Notes: a model not told the origin generated them from the sequence alone. Positions 1 to 6,788 are shown, counted from the first letter of the stretch. The stretch: DNA of 13,580 bases from Rickettsiales bacterium (GCA_031283795.1 JAITBB010000044.1:1-13580); one strand, 5' to 3'. A program made the numbers and translations.

Positions 1-395
1 TCATCCAACTGCAGATCAGCAAAAGTGTAGAATATAGAGCCGATAGACAAGCGGCAATGGTCATCAGTGGAGAAGACATGGCCGAAGCGCTCAGACCACT
101 GGGCGATGGTGGATATTTCTCTATTTTCTCCTCGCACCCTCTAACCAGCAGTAGAATAAAGAATGTCAAGAATGTAAAAAGATCATCGGGTACGATAGTG
201 CCCGTATTTGGAACTAATCTAACCTTTGTGCTGTCACTGGCCATAGTGGTGGCGATCACCTATTTCAGCTATAGATTGGCCAGAATTAATATTCTTCTAG
301 AGGCCTACCGGGGAATGCTTCTATTCTTCAGAAATAAATACATAGTATTGAAGAGCATCCTAGTCATGCTGTACAATAGGTATATCCTGAGGTGA
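1..395 (+). CDS. M48-type membrane metalloprotease, C-terminal end (5' partial)
   Basis: The reading frame is open from the left edge (codons from position 3), so the start lies outside the window. About 130 residues are visible. They begin with a stretch containing SVEYRADRQAA, which matches the third zinc-ligand segment of M48 peptidases (consensus EYxAD, the Glu being a ligand). Next come a helix ending in MAEALRPL and then FSSHPLTSSRI, the conserved 'THPPTxxRI' segment near the M48 C-terminus. A hydrophobic segment (FVLSLAIVVAITYFSY) follows, then a basic tail, so the protein is probably membrane-anchored. The HExxH motif would lie upstream and cannot be seen. Inferred role: HtpX-like quality control of membrane or periplasmic proteins. 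The stop overlaps the nth start (GTGA), which suggests translational coupling. Confidence 0.6.
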   Translation, partial: IQLQISKSVEYRADRQAAMVISGEDMAEALRPLGDGGYFSIFSSHPLTSSRIKNVKNVKRSSGTIVPVFGTNLTFVLSLAIVVAITYFSYRLARINILLEAYRGMLLFFRNKYIVLKSILVMLYNRYILR

Positions 396-1036
396 ATAGG
401 TCAAAGACTAGCAGAATATTTGCCATCCTTGTTCGAGAATATGGCGGAAATGATTTGACAGAATTAGAATACACCAACCCCTTCACTCTACTACTGTCCG
501 TCATGCTTTCTGCCCAGGCCACAGATGCCGGGGTAAACAGAGTCACCTCCGAATTATTCAAAGTTGTCCAGACTCCCGAGGATGTCGTCAAACTCGGCTT
601 TGGCCGACTTAGAGAACTTATTGGAAGCATAAACTATAATAACACAAAGGCAAAGCACATCCTATCCACAAGTGAGAAATTAATAGAGAAATTCGGTTCT
701 AGAGTACCGGGCAGCATGTCTGATCTGGTGAGCCTGGATGGTGTCGGCAGAAAAACAGCGAATATTATTCTCAACATAGTCTTTGGAGTACCCACCATAG
801 CCGTCGACACACATGTCTTTCGTGTCAGCAACAGATTGGGAATCGTAGAGGCAAAGAACGTACTGGAGACTGAAAAACAACTGCTAAAGATTGTTCCTAA
901 AAAATATATGAGCCAGGTCAACAATGTTCTTGTGCTGTTTGGGAGACGACAGTGTAAGGCGCTAGGACCCCACTGCTCCTCCTGTGTTCTACAAAAATAC
1001 TGTAGTCACTGGAACAAAACTAGGAAAGAGATCTAG
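392..1036 (+). CDS. nth: Endonuclease III (DNA glycosylase/AP lyase)
   Basis: This enzyme removes oxidised pyrimidines from DNA and nicks the abasic site in base excision repair. All diagnostic parts are present in 214 residues, the normal family length: LLLSVMLSAQATD near residues 33-45, the helix-hairpin-helix LDGVGRKTA (115-123) with catalytic Lys121, catalytic Asp139 in VDTHVFR, and the 4Fe-4S ligands Cys188, Cys195, Cys198 and Cys204 with the expected C-x6-C-x2-C-x5-C spacing. The GTG start overlaps the stop of the upstream protease gene by 4 bases. No good Shine-Dalgarno sequence is visible, so translation probably depends on coupling. It converges on the ABC-F gene, with 6 bases between the stop codons and no terminator hairpin between them. 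Identity is secure. Confidence 0.96.
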   Translation: MNRSKTSRIFAILVREYGGNDLTELEYTNPFTLLLSVMLSAQATDAGVNRVTSELFKVVQTPEDVVKLGFGRLRELIGSINYNNTKAKHILSTSEKLIEKFGSRVPGSMSDLVSLDGVGRKTANIILNIVFGVPTIAVDTHVFRVSNRLGIVEAKNVLETEKQLLKIVPKKYMSQVNNVLVLFGRRQCKALGPHCSSCVLQKYCSHWNKTRKEI

Positions 1037-1042
1037 CTATCA

Positions 1043-2446
1043 CTATCTCCTGTGTGTTCCAGAGATGGAATTATGTTCTATTACCCATTCTGTCACTCTA
1101 ATTTTGGATAGAAACTCCTCATTATGGGATATGACTACCATGGCTCCAAGATATTCCCGTAGGATCTCCACCAGGTGATCTTGGGTTTCCATATCTATAT
1201 TGTTGGTAATTTCGTCCAGCACCAGAAGCTTTGGCGGCTGGGCAGCAATTTTAGCCAGTGAAAGTAGGGCACGCTCACCTCCAGAGAGGTTCCGTATAGC
1301 ACTGTTAACTTCTTCATTTTTGCGGAATAGAAAATCGTTCAGGTGACAGCGAATGTCTGCATGACTCCAACTGGAATTCACCTCGGCAATGGTTTCGACA
1401 ACTGTCTTGTCTACATTCAGATTTTCATAGTGCTGATCCAGATACCCAATGTCAGACCGCTGTGGCGTATCCCAATCTCCAGATCTAAGTACACTCTCAT
1501 CGCCACAGATTGCTCTAGCCAGCGTAGTTTTTCCACTCCCGTTGGCTCCTAGGATTGCAAGACGCTCACGGCCACTGACCGACAGATTTATGCTTTGTAG
1601 AACGATTTTGTTCCCATAGCTGATCGATCCATCTCTGATCGACACAATGGTTCTATCGCCCATGTCTCTATGAGACACCTGGAATTTTGGAACAATAACC
1701 TCGGGAACTCGAATCTCCGACAGCTGTTCGGATAATCTCTGCCGCTCCGAATCAATGTTTCTGAGCTTGGAACCCTGGGCTCCCTCGGCTCTGGTTTTCT
1801 TCGAATCTCCGACACTCTTCATCCACCTTCTGGTTGCGACTTTTTTCTCCCCCGAGGCTCTACTTTTGGCAATGCGCTCCTGTTCTCGCATAAGATCCTG
1901 GTGCATGGCTTTTTTACGTATTCCTAGGCTATCCAGCTGCTGTGTGATGGACTGGCGCTCTAAGTCTATCCTGCTAACATAGTCATCATAGTTCCCACGA
2001 AAAACGGTAATTTGCCCATTGTTGATATGCCAAATAATATGGACACATCGACGCAGCAGTTCCCGATCATGGGTTGCAACTATCAGCGTTCCGCGGTACG
2101 CCTCCAGCATACGCACCAGACTCCTGCGATTGTACAGATCCAGATGATTTGTTGGTTCATCTAACAGTAGTGCTTCTGGCTTCTGGCCAAGCGCTGACGA
2201 CAGCGCTCTGTTAAATCGCTGTCCACCACTAAGAGTAACAAACTCATCGATGATCTGTGGCACTGATGCAATCGCAATATCTAGAAACTTCTCCTCTATC
2301 ATTCTTAACAGAGATGATTTCCCACTGCCATTCCTGCCGATAATGCCAATGCGATCTCCAAACAGAATCTGAGTCGAAAAATTTTCGAAACAACTCTTCT
2401 GGGGCAACACCAGACTAAGATTTTTTATTTGAATTGGACAATGCAT
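1043..2446 (-). CDS. ABC-F family ATPase (ribosome-associated type)
   Basis: Two ABC ATPase domains lie in one chain without membrane segments, as in ABC-F proteins that act on the ribosome rather than in transport. Domain 1 has Walker A GRNGSGKS (37-44), signature LSGGQ (72-76), Walker B with DEPTNHLD and switch His126. Domain 2 has Walker A GANGSGKT (300-307), signature LSGGE (387-391), Walker B with DEITNNID and switch His441. The roughly 90-residue linker between them is highly charged. Only 35 residues separate Walker A from the signature in domain 1, so the usual 'arm' insertion is absent and the domain is shortened. I chose the ATG at 2446 because GGAGGAG lies just upstream; the frame can be extended to a TTG at 2470, but that has no such site. 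Whether it protects against antibiotics or serves housekeeping translation cannot be read from the sequence. It is downstream of rpmH and tRNA-Pro. Confidence 0.9.
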   Translation of the reverse strand: MHCPIQIKNLSLVLPQKSCFENFSTQILFGDRIGIIGRNGSGKSSLLRMIEEKFLDIAIASVPQIIDEFVTLSGGQRFNRALSSALGQKPEALLLDEPTNHLDLYNRRSLVRMLEAYRGTLIVATHDRELLRRCVHIIWHINNGQITVFRGNYDDYVSRIDLERQSITQQLDSLGIRKKAMHQDLMREQERIAKSRASGEKKVATRRWMKSVGDSKKTRAEGAQGSKLRNIDSERQRLSEQLSEIRVPEVIVPKFQVSHRDMGDRTIVSIRDGSISYGNKIVLQSINLSVSGRERLAILGANGSGKTTLARAICGDESVLRSGDWDTPQRSDIGYLDQHYENLNVDKTVVETIAEVNSSWSHADIRCHLNDFLFRKNEEVNSAIRNLSGGERALLSLAKIAAQPPKLLVLDEITNNIDMETQDHLVEILREYLGAMVVISHNEEFLSKIRVTEWVIEHNSISGTHRR

Positions 2447-2518
2447 AATTCTCCTCCACAGGACACTCAAAAGCTATTTGGCTCTCTTCTACCGCATTGC
2501 TGCCCAGATTAAACACTC

Positions 2519-2596
<78 letters not shown>

Positions 2597-2631
2597 CTGT
2601 TAAACTGTACAGTGGCAGAAGTGCCCGGACT

Positions 2632-2772
2632 CTAGGCGGACAACACTTTCCGCCCCTTTGCTCTTCTTCTATTTATTACCAGTCTTCCCCCCTTGGTTGA
2701 CATTCTAGCCCTAAAGCCGTGTGTTCTCTTTCTCTTTAGAAGACTGGGCTGAAAAGTTCTTTTCGTAGACAT
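2632..2772 (-). CDS. rpmH: 50S ribosomal protein L34
   Basis: This 46-residue basic protein is easily overlooked because of its length. It begins [20 protein letters not shown] and continues with [20 protein letters not shown], which is the full L34 pattern (KRTFQPS, RKRxHGFRxRM, TxxGRxxxxRRRxKGR). L34 is a late-assembling structural protein of the large ribosomal subunit. The ATG at 2772 has no obvious Shine-Dalgarno sequence. In many bacteria rpmH sits beside rnpA, yidC and dnaA. Here it is followed by tRNA-Pro and an ABC-F gene, so the ancestral cluster is broken, as often happens in reduced alphaproteobacterial genomes. Confidence 0.95.
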   Translation of the reverse strand: MSTKRTFQPSLLKRKRTHGFRARMSTKGGRLVINRRRAKGRKVLSA

Positions 2773-2848
2773 GGTAAAAACCGACTATTATTTATTCAAT
2801 ATCCGCGAGGGATGGTATCTAATGATTTTTTAAAATACAAGACAAAAG

Positions 2849-2891
2849 GTCACCTTTGGGAACCCGCGTGCGAAATCCGGTTCGGGGTGAC
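2849..2891 (-). promoter_or_regulatory. Possible structured leader of rpmH
   Basis: Read on the minus strand, a 6-bp outer stem GTCACC/GGTGAC encloses a 5-bp inner stem GAACC/GGTTC with a 14-base apical loop. The element lies about 77 bases upstream of the rpmH start and just downstream of a TATAAT sequence, so it would be part of the rpmH 5' leader if that promoter is used. A regulatory role, such as ribosomal-protein autoregulation, is inference only. The same bases also fold in a plus-strand transcript. Confidence 0.35.
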
Positions 2892-2901
2892 TATAAGTTT
2901 A

Positions 2902-2907
2902 ATTATA
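2902..2907 (-). promoter_or_regulatory. Candidate -10 box for rpmH
   Basis: The minus strand carries a perfect TATAAT at 2907-2902, about 130 bases before the rpmH ATG. No good -35 hexamer is found 16-18 bases upstream (ATCCGT or similar), so the call rests on the -10 box and its position. The bases also belong to a CTATAA/TTATAG inverted repeat. Confidence 0.3.
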
Positions 2908-3105
2908 GAATGAATCCATGAAAAACGGATGAGACGGAAAAATCTAGCTCCAAATTGTAAAATTTGGCTCTGCGGCAAAACCGGCGTCAACCGTAAAAAA
3001 AATTGGCGCCAGACGGTAGCACGGTGAAAACAAAGAATATGAGATGGTCCCACTGACTACGGGGAATATTGAAAAATGATTTATCACCGATAGACTGCGG
3101 GAACT

Positions 3106-3669
3106 ATGTATTCGGTCTGTCATTACAGGGTGAGTTTGGTGTATAGAAATTTCTTTCTGATTACCCTTGTGTTACTGTTTGGCGGTGTGGCCAGAGGTGA
3201 TGTTATAGCAAATAAAAATATAACAAATAGGGACTTTGGCATTTGGAATGTCTCCTGTGAGGAGGACGAAATGTTTGAGAACGTGAGGTGCATTATTTTT
3301 GTGGAGATAACTGAGGAAACCACAATCTTTGTGAATCCCTATAATGTGACCCCGGTGCTGGTGATCTCAAAGGATAGTTATCCGGGCAAGGCTGTTTTTG
3401 TGCGGATTGATAACAATAAATTGATAGCCTCCAAACCAACCCAGGATGGAAAATATGGCATAGTTTCCTTTGAAGCCAAAGAGACGAAAAATATGTTCGA
3501 ACAGATCCAATCTGGAAATTATTTCTACATAAGATTTGCCATGAAAAAATCTACATTTCCCGAGGGATTCAGAGAAATCACGGTAAAATTCCCACTCTCC
3601 GAATTTCGAAAGGCCTTTACTTATTACGAAAAACAGGTAAATAAATATAGCGTTAGTAACTCTAAATAG
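3106..3669 (+). CDS. IalB-like secreted protein (invasion-associated locus B family)
   Basis: The 187-residue product has an N-terminal hydrophobic stretch (FFLITLVLLFGGVARG, about 15-31) typical of a signal peptide, so it is probably periplasmic. The mature part starts with FGIWNVSC, carries two cysteines (51 and 62) that could form a disulfide, and ends with FPLSEFRKAFTYYE. This layout (FxxWxVxC...C near the start, a 'sL.GF..A' segment at the end) is that of the IalB family of alphaproteobacteria, named for a Bartonella locus linked to erythrocyte invasion. Sequence similarity is weak by eye. The start is uncertain: GTG at 3130 or 3139 would give a shorter, more classical signal peptide. 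gapA follows after 13 bases, probably in the same transcript. A role in host interaction is not shown by the sequence. Confidence 0.6.
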   Translation: MYSVCHYRVSLVYRNFFLITLVLLFGGVARGDVIANKNITNRDFGIWNVSCEEDEMFENVRCIIFVEITEETTIFVNPYNVTPVLVISKDSYPGKAVFVRIDNNKLIASKPTQDGKYGIVSFEAKETKNMFEQIQSGNYFYIRFAMKKSTFPEGFREITVKFPLSEFRKAFTYYEKQVNKYSVSNSK

Positions 3670-3682
3670 AGAGGTTTGTCGT

Positions 3683-4702
3683 ATGACAGTGAAAATCGCC
3701 ATCAATGGCTTTGGAAGAATAGGAAGATGCGCCTTTAGGGCCTATTTTGAAAATATGAAGAAATATAAGGGTGTAGACATTGTTGCTATCAATGATCTGA
3801 CTCCGATAGCAACAAATGCACATCTCCTCAGGTATGATTCGGTCCATGGACCATTTGGAGGGGATGTGGAAATAAAGAGTGATAGTCTTATTGTGGGCGG
3901 AAAGACAATAAAAGTCTACGCTGAAAAGGATGCCTCGGCTCTGCCTTGGAAATCACTGGCGGTGGATGTGGTGTTCGAATGTACAGGTCTATTTACGGAT
4001 CGAGAAAGTTCCAGTGCCCATCTAAAGGCAGGAGCGAAGAAGGTGATAATATCTGCTCCGGCTAAAGATAGTACAGTTAAAACCGTAGTTGTAGGTGTTA
4101 ATGACAGCAGTCTACTGGAATCCGACGACATAATATCCAATGGATCCTGCACAACAAACTGTCTCGCTCCAATAGCAAAGATTTTAGACAAGGAAATTGG
4201 TCTGGTTAAGGGACATATGACAACCATCCACGCCTTTACCAATGATCAGAGAACCGTAGACTGTGCCCACAAAGATCTGAGGAGAGCCAGGGCTGCGAGT
4301 CTGTCGATGATTCCAACCTCTACAGGAGCCGCAAAAGCTGTTGCTCTCGTTCTACCACATCTCAAAGGAAAGTTGGATGGTGTATCCATAAGGGTGCCAA
4401 CTCCGGATGTATCGTTTGTTGATCTGTCCTTCGAGGCTAAAAGAGGAACCACCGTTGATGAGATTCACTCTATAGTTAAAAAATATGCCTCTGGAGAACT
4501 GAAGGGCATTCTTGACTATACCGAAGAGGAGCTCGTTTCCATTGACTTTGTGCATAATACTAACAGTTCCATATTTGACATGTCACAGACAAAGGTCATA
4601 GAGGGCAATTTTGTAAGAGTGGGCTCCTGGTATGATAACGAATGGGGATTCTCAAACAGAATGCTGGACACGGCTCTGATATGGATGGACAGAAAGGGCT
4701 AG
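3683..4702 (+). CDS. gapA: Glyceraldehyde-3-phosphate dehydrogenase
   Basis: This is the cytosolic enzyme that reversibly oxidises glyceraldehyde-3-phosphate with phosphate and NAD to 1,3-bisphosphoglycerate. The 339-residue chain has the Rossmann motif INGFGRIGR (7-15), Asp38 in INDLT favouring NAD, the active-site segment SNGSCTTNCLAP with catalytic Cys156, and His183 in TIHAFTNDQ, 27 residues later as in other GAPDHs. The C-terminal signature WYDNEWGFSNRM is also present. GAGAGG, partly overlapping the upstream stop region, serves as Shine-Dalgarno sequence for the ATG. It lies directly behind the IalB-like gene. In an obligate intracellular bacterium it may work mainly in gluconeogenesis or triose-phosphate metabolism, but only the reaction itself is certain. 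Confidence 0.97.
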   Translation: MTVKIAINGFGRIGRCAFRAYFENMKKYKGVDIVAINDLTPIATNAHLLRYDSVHGPFGGDVEIKSDSLIVGGKTIKVYAEKDASALPWKSLAVDVVFECTGLFTDRESSSAHLKAGAKKVIISAPAKDSTVKTVVVGVNDSSLLESDDIISNGSCTTNCLAPIAKILDKEIGLVKGHMTTIHAFTNDQRTVDCAHKDLRRARAASLSMIPTSTGAAKAVALVLPHLKGKLDGVSIRVPTPDVSFVDLSFEAKRGTTVDEIHSIVKKYASGELKGILDYTEEELVSIDFVHNTNSSIFDMSQTKVIEGNFVRVGSWYDNEWGFSNRMLDTALIWMDRKG

Positions 4703-4762
4703 AGATTTGGTATCCCATTGTCGGTAAATACCTTTGGACTGTGTCATGTCAGGAGAGGCCGG

Positions 4763-4786
4763 AGTATTTGGAGAAGTATTTGGAGG
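4763..4786. repeat. Tandem 12-mer (two copies)
   Basis: AGTATTTGGAGA (4763-4774) is followed at once by AGTATTTGGAGG (4775-4786), 11 of 12 bases identical. The pair lies in the spacer after gapA and abuts the left arm of a strong hairpin. Confidence 0.7.
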
Positions 4787-4818
4787 GGCCCCTGGATTGC
4801 ACTGGCAATCCAGGGGCC
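4787..4818 (+). terminator. Perfect 14-bp hairpin after gapA, possible terminator
   Basis: Arms GGCCCCTGGATTGC (4787-4800) and GCAATCCAGGGGCC (4805-4818) are exactly complementary around a 4-base loop ACTG. The hairpin begins 84 bases after the gapA stop. No T run follows on the plus strand (an A7 run lies about a dozen bases downstream), so it is not a textbook intrinsic terminator. It could instead stabilise the 3' end of the gapA mRNA or act as a processing site. The structure itself is certain; its function is not. Confidence 0.55.
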
Positions 4819-4921
4819 ATTGGAGTAGAAAAAAAGATGCCGATGGCAGGAATTCCCTATTGACTAAATGTTATTGATCACTATACTACGGACAGAGGAA
4901 TGATTATTATGTCAGTCGGCT

Positions 4922-5239
4922 ATGGTGGATCCCGAAGCGATGCTAGGCGAATTTATGGCGAACAAGAGTATGGAAGCTCTTGGCGAAAAGAGTCCCGATG
5001 TGGGCGCCGAAGATGATAATTATTTGGCAGACAATAAGGTTCTAACTATTTCCTTCACCGAAAATACAATCTCCAAAGATGAGAAGGCACTGGCCACCCT
5101 GAGAAGAATTCTAACCTTTATATTTGCAATACCAATACTGATTGGGGCAGTGTTCACAGCTCTCTACTTCCTATTGAAAATAGGTCCGTCAATTCTATTC
5201 TTCATCAGAAACTTTTTCCTTGGTCTCAGTAAGATGTAG
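4922..5239 (+). CDS. Small membrane protein with two hydrophobic segments, unknown function
   Basis: The 105-residue product has an acidic, probably disordered N-terminal half (about 1-55) and two hydrophobic segments in the C-terminal half: LTFIFAIPILIGAVFTALYFLL (about 64-85) and a second near 87-102 (IGPSILFFIRNFFLGL). I do not recognise a family. The ATG at 4922 is the only ATG in this frame after the upstream stop, but its ribosome binding site is poor. An AGAGGA at 4894-4899 instead suits an ATG at 4909 in another frame, so expression may involve coupling. The gene stands alone between the gapA hairpin and tRNA-Ser. The amphiphilic composition and hydrophobic C-terminus support a real gene. 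Confidence 0.6.
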   Translation: MVDPEAMLGEFMANKSMEALGEKSPDVGAEDDNYLADNKVLTISFTENTISKDEKALATLRRILTFIFAIPILIGAVFTALYFLLKIGPSILFFIRNFFLGLSKM

Positions 5240-5258
5240 TCTGGGAATAGGGTTCGCG

Positions 5259-5349
5259 GGAGAAATGCCAGAGTGGTTTAATGGGATGGTCTCGAAAACC
5301 ATTGTGCTTCTTTGAGGCACCGAGGGTTCGAATCCCTCTTTCTCCGCCA
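5259..5349 (+). tRNA. tRNA-Ser (anticodon CGA), CCA encoded
   Basis: The acceptor stem GGAGAAA/TTTCTCC is perfect, with discriminator G5346 and an encoded CCA at 5347-5349. The anticodon stem ATGGT/ACCAT encloses loop CTCGAAA, giving anticodon CGA (reads UCG). The long variable arm (TGTGCTTCTTTGAGGCACC region) is typical of class II tRNA-Ser. The T arm has GGTTCGAATCC. It lies 19 bases after the small membrane-protein gene and may be co-transcribed with it. Confidence 0.96.
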
Positions 5350-5407
5350 ATGAAATCCAGACCCAAATGAGAATTTATAGTTTTCCAAAAATGTTTCATA
5401 AATTTCG

Positions 5408-5435
5408 TTGTTTTTTCTGGAATATAGTGTATGAT
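5408..5435 (+). promoter_or_regulatory. Candidate sigma-70-type promoter for the permease-mrcA-ruvC run
   Basis: A -35-like TTGTTT (5408-5413) and a -10-like TATGAT (5430-5435) are separated by 16 bases. They lie in the AT-rich spacer between tRNA-Ser and the permease, about 30 bases before the ATG at 5466. Genes downstream are packed to 10811 without an obvious further promoter, so this site could drive them all. Confidence 0.45.
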
Positions 5436-5465
5436 TGTTAATCGTAGTAGGTCAATTGAAGTATT

Positions 5466-6683
5466 ATGTTGTTTCTCCAGCTGGTGAATGAGGCAGGAAT
5501 TTCCATGAAGTCCAACAAGCTTAGGTCATTTCTGACGATTTTTGGTATTCTTATAGGGGTATGCGCCGTTGTTCTTATGGTAGCCACGGGACAAACGGTC
5601 AGAAATGAGATAAATAGAGAGCTTGAATCTCTTGGAGGAAATAAGCTTATTGTCCTGGCTGGCTCGGGAAGAAAGAGTGGAGTTATTGACCGTGGTGGTA
5701 GACTCCCTCTGAAGTATCAGGACTATTTGGCCATAAAAGAGCTGAGAAATGTCAAGTACTCCGCTCCATTTTTACAGGTAGCTCTCAGGGCGGTCCACGG
5801 GTCAAATAACTGGTCCACAAAGATTGTGGGGACAACTCCGGAGTATTTTGTCGTCGAAAACTATGAGCTAGAGAATGGTACCATTTTCTCTGAGCAGGAT
5901 GTGACCGATGGGATGCCATATATCGTTATTGGTCAGACAATCGTTGAAAAATTATTTGATGAGGGAGAAAATCCCATAGGAACCATGATAAGAATAAAGG
6001 GGAGACCATTTACGGTCATAGGAACTCTGGTTGGAAAGGGCGGTGGAATGGGTGATCCGGATGATGTGATAATAGCTCCACTCTTCGCCGTTAAGAGGAG
6101 ATTGACGTCCAATAAAGTTCAGAATTCTATACATGTGATTGAAGTGATTGCCGATGATGAAAAAACACTACCCTATGTCCAGAGTAGAGTCACGGCGCTT
6201 CTACAGGAGAGGCATAGGATAGCAGAAAATGAGGATGATGACTTTGAAATTATGAATCTAAAGGAGATTGCCAATAAGGTCAGCAACATAGCATTCATAC
6301 TCTCTGTGCTGCTCACGTCCATAGCCTCGATATCCCTTATAGTTGGAAGCATAGGAATTATGAATATGATGCTAGTCTCGGTAACGGAGAGAACCAGAGA
6401 GATAGGTGTAAGAAAAGCCCTCGGAGCGAAAAACTTGGATATAATGGTGCAGTTTTTACTGGAATCCGTGCTGCTCTCTATGGCGGGCAGTCTAATAGGC
6501 ATGGTTCTGGGAATAATATTTTCCCAGATAGGCGGTGTGATTCTCCATAAGGACGTGCCAATAAGTGTGGTAACTATAATTATATCTATAATGATTGCGG
6601 TTATTGTGGGTATAGTGTCTGGCATGGTGCCAGCCATGAAGGCAACAAAACTAGATCCTACGGAGGCCCTTAGATACCAGTGA
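5466..6683 (+). CDS. MacB/FtsX-type ABC transporter permease
   Basis: The 405-residue protein has the MacB-type plan. One membrane segment lies near the N-terminus (about 21-42, preceded by KSNKLRSFLTIFGI). A periplasmic core of about 230 residues follows (MacB_PCD type, with IVGTTPEYF and IGTMIRIKGRPFTVIG). Three membrane segments make up the C-terminal FtsX domain, with the conserved loop ERTREIGVRKALGAK and the ending MKATKLDPTEALRYQ. Such permeases work with a separate ATPase to move or extrude substrates such as lipoproteins, peptides or macrolides using energy relayed across the inner membrane. No partner ATPase or membrane-fusion protein lies within the window, so the substrate cannot be assigned. 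It is the first gene of a run reaching ruvC. Confidence 0.9.
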   Translation: MLFLQLVNEAGISMKSNKLRSFLTIFGILIGVCAVVLMVATGQTVRNEINRELESLGGNKLIVLAGSGRKSGVIDRGGRLPLKYQDYLAIKELRNVKYSAPFLQVALRAVHGSNNWSTKIVGTTPEYFVVENYELENGTIFSEQDVTDGMPYIVIGQTIVEKLFDEGENPIGTMIRIKGRPFTVIGTLVGKGGGMGDPDDVIIAPLFAVKRRLTSNKVQNSIHVIEVIADDEKTLPYVQSRVTALLQERHRIAENEDDDFEIMNLKEIANKVSNIAFILSVLLTSIASISLIVGSIGIMNMMLVSVTERTREIGVRKALGAKNLDIMVQFLLESVLLSMAGSLIGMVLGIIFSQIGGVILHKDVPISVVTIIISIMIAVIVGIVSGMVPAMKATKLDPTEALRYQ

Positions 6684-6704
6684 TGGTCATGATGGAGGTT
6701 TTCA

Positions 6705-6782
6705 GTGTTGCCCAGACTAGAATTTGACAAAGGCAAAATCTTCAGTAGTTTTGTAGAGGATTCTTTAGAAGATTTGCGGTAA
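6705..6782 (+). CDS. Possible 25-codon small ORF
   Basis: A GTG at 6705 is preceded by GGAGG at 6694-6698 with an ideal 6-base spacing, and the frame runs 25 codons to TAA at 6780-6782. The product would be LPRLEFDKGKIFSSF followed by VEDSLEDLR after the initiator, an acidic and soluble peptide. The stop lies 6 bases before the ATG of the cupin gene, which itself has a weak ribosome binding site. The ORF could therefore act by translational coupling. I know no homologue. The strong ribosome binding site is the main reason to list it. Confidence 0.35.
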   Translation: MLPRLEFDKGKIFSSFVEDSLEDLR

Positions 6783-6788
6783 TTGTGT

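Larger units (their letters stand above)
2773..3105. other. Gene-free 333-bp spacer rich in inverted repeats
   Basis: No open frame here looks like protein on either strand. The stretch separates the divergent rpmH and ialB-like genes. It contains several short inverted repeats: GTCACC/GGTGAC with nested GAACC/GGTTC (2849-2891), CTATAA/TTATAG (2891-2908), CCAAATT/AATTTGG with a 4-base loop (about 2950-2967), and ACCGT/ACGGT flanking an A8 run near 2990-3020. The lack of coding and the clustering of repeats fit promoters and leader RNA, or a small structured RNA. I looked for hallmarks of RNase P RNA, 4.5S RNA and tmRNA and did not see them. Confidence 0.5.

Noticed and set aside
2859..3060. 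RNase P RNA, 4.5S RNA or split tmRNA in the rpmH-ialB spacer
   Set aside because: None of their conserved core sequences or a tag-like reading frame could be found on either strand.
4787..4818. Standard intrinsic terminator for gapA
   Set aside because: The hairpin is perfect but is not followed by a T run on the plus strand, so the label is kept tentative.
4642..4863. 73-codon plus-strand frame after gapA
   Set aside because: It begins inside gapA in another frame and reads through the perfect hairpin; no family resemblance or ribosome binding site.
6173..6736. 187-codon minus-strand frame antisense to the permease
   Set aside because: Shadow of a clear coding gene; low-complexity Ile/Thr/Ser content reflects the complementary codons.
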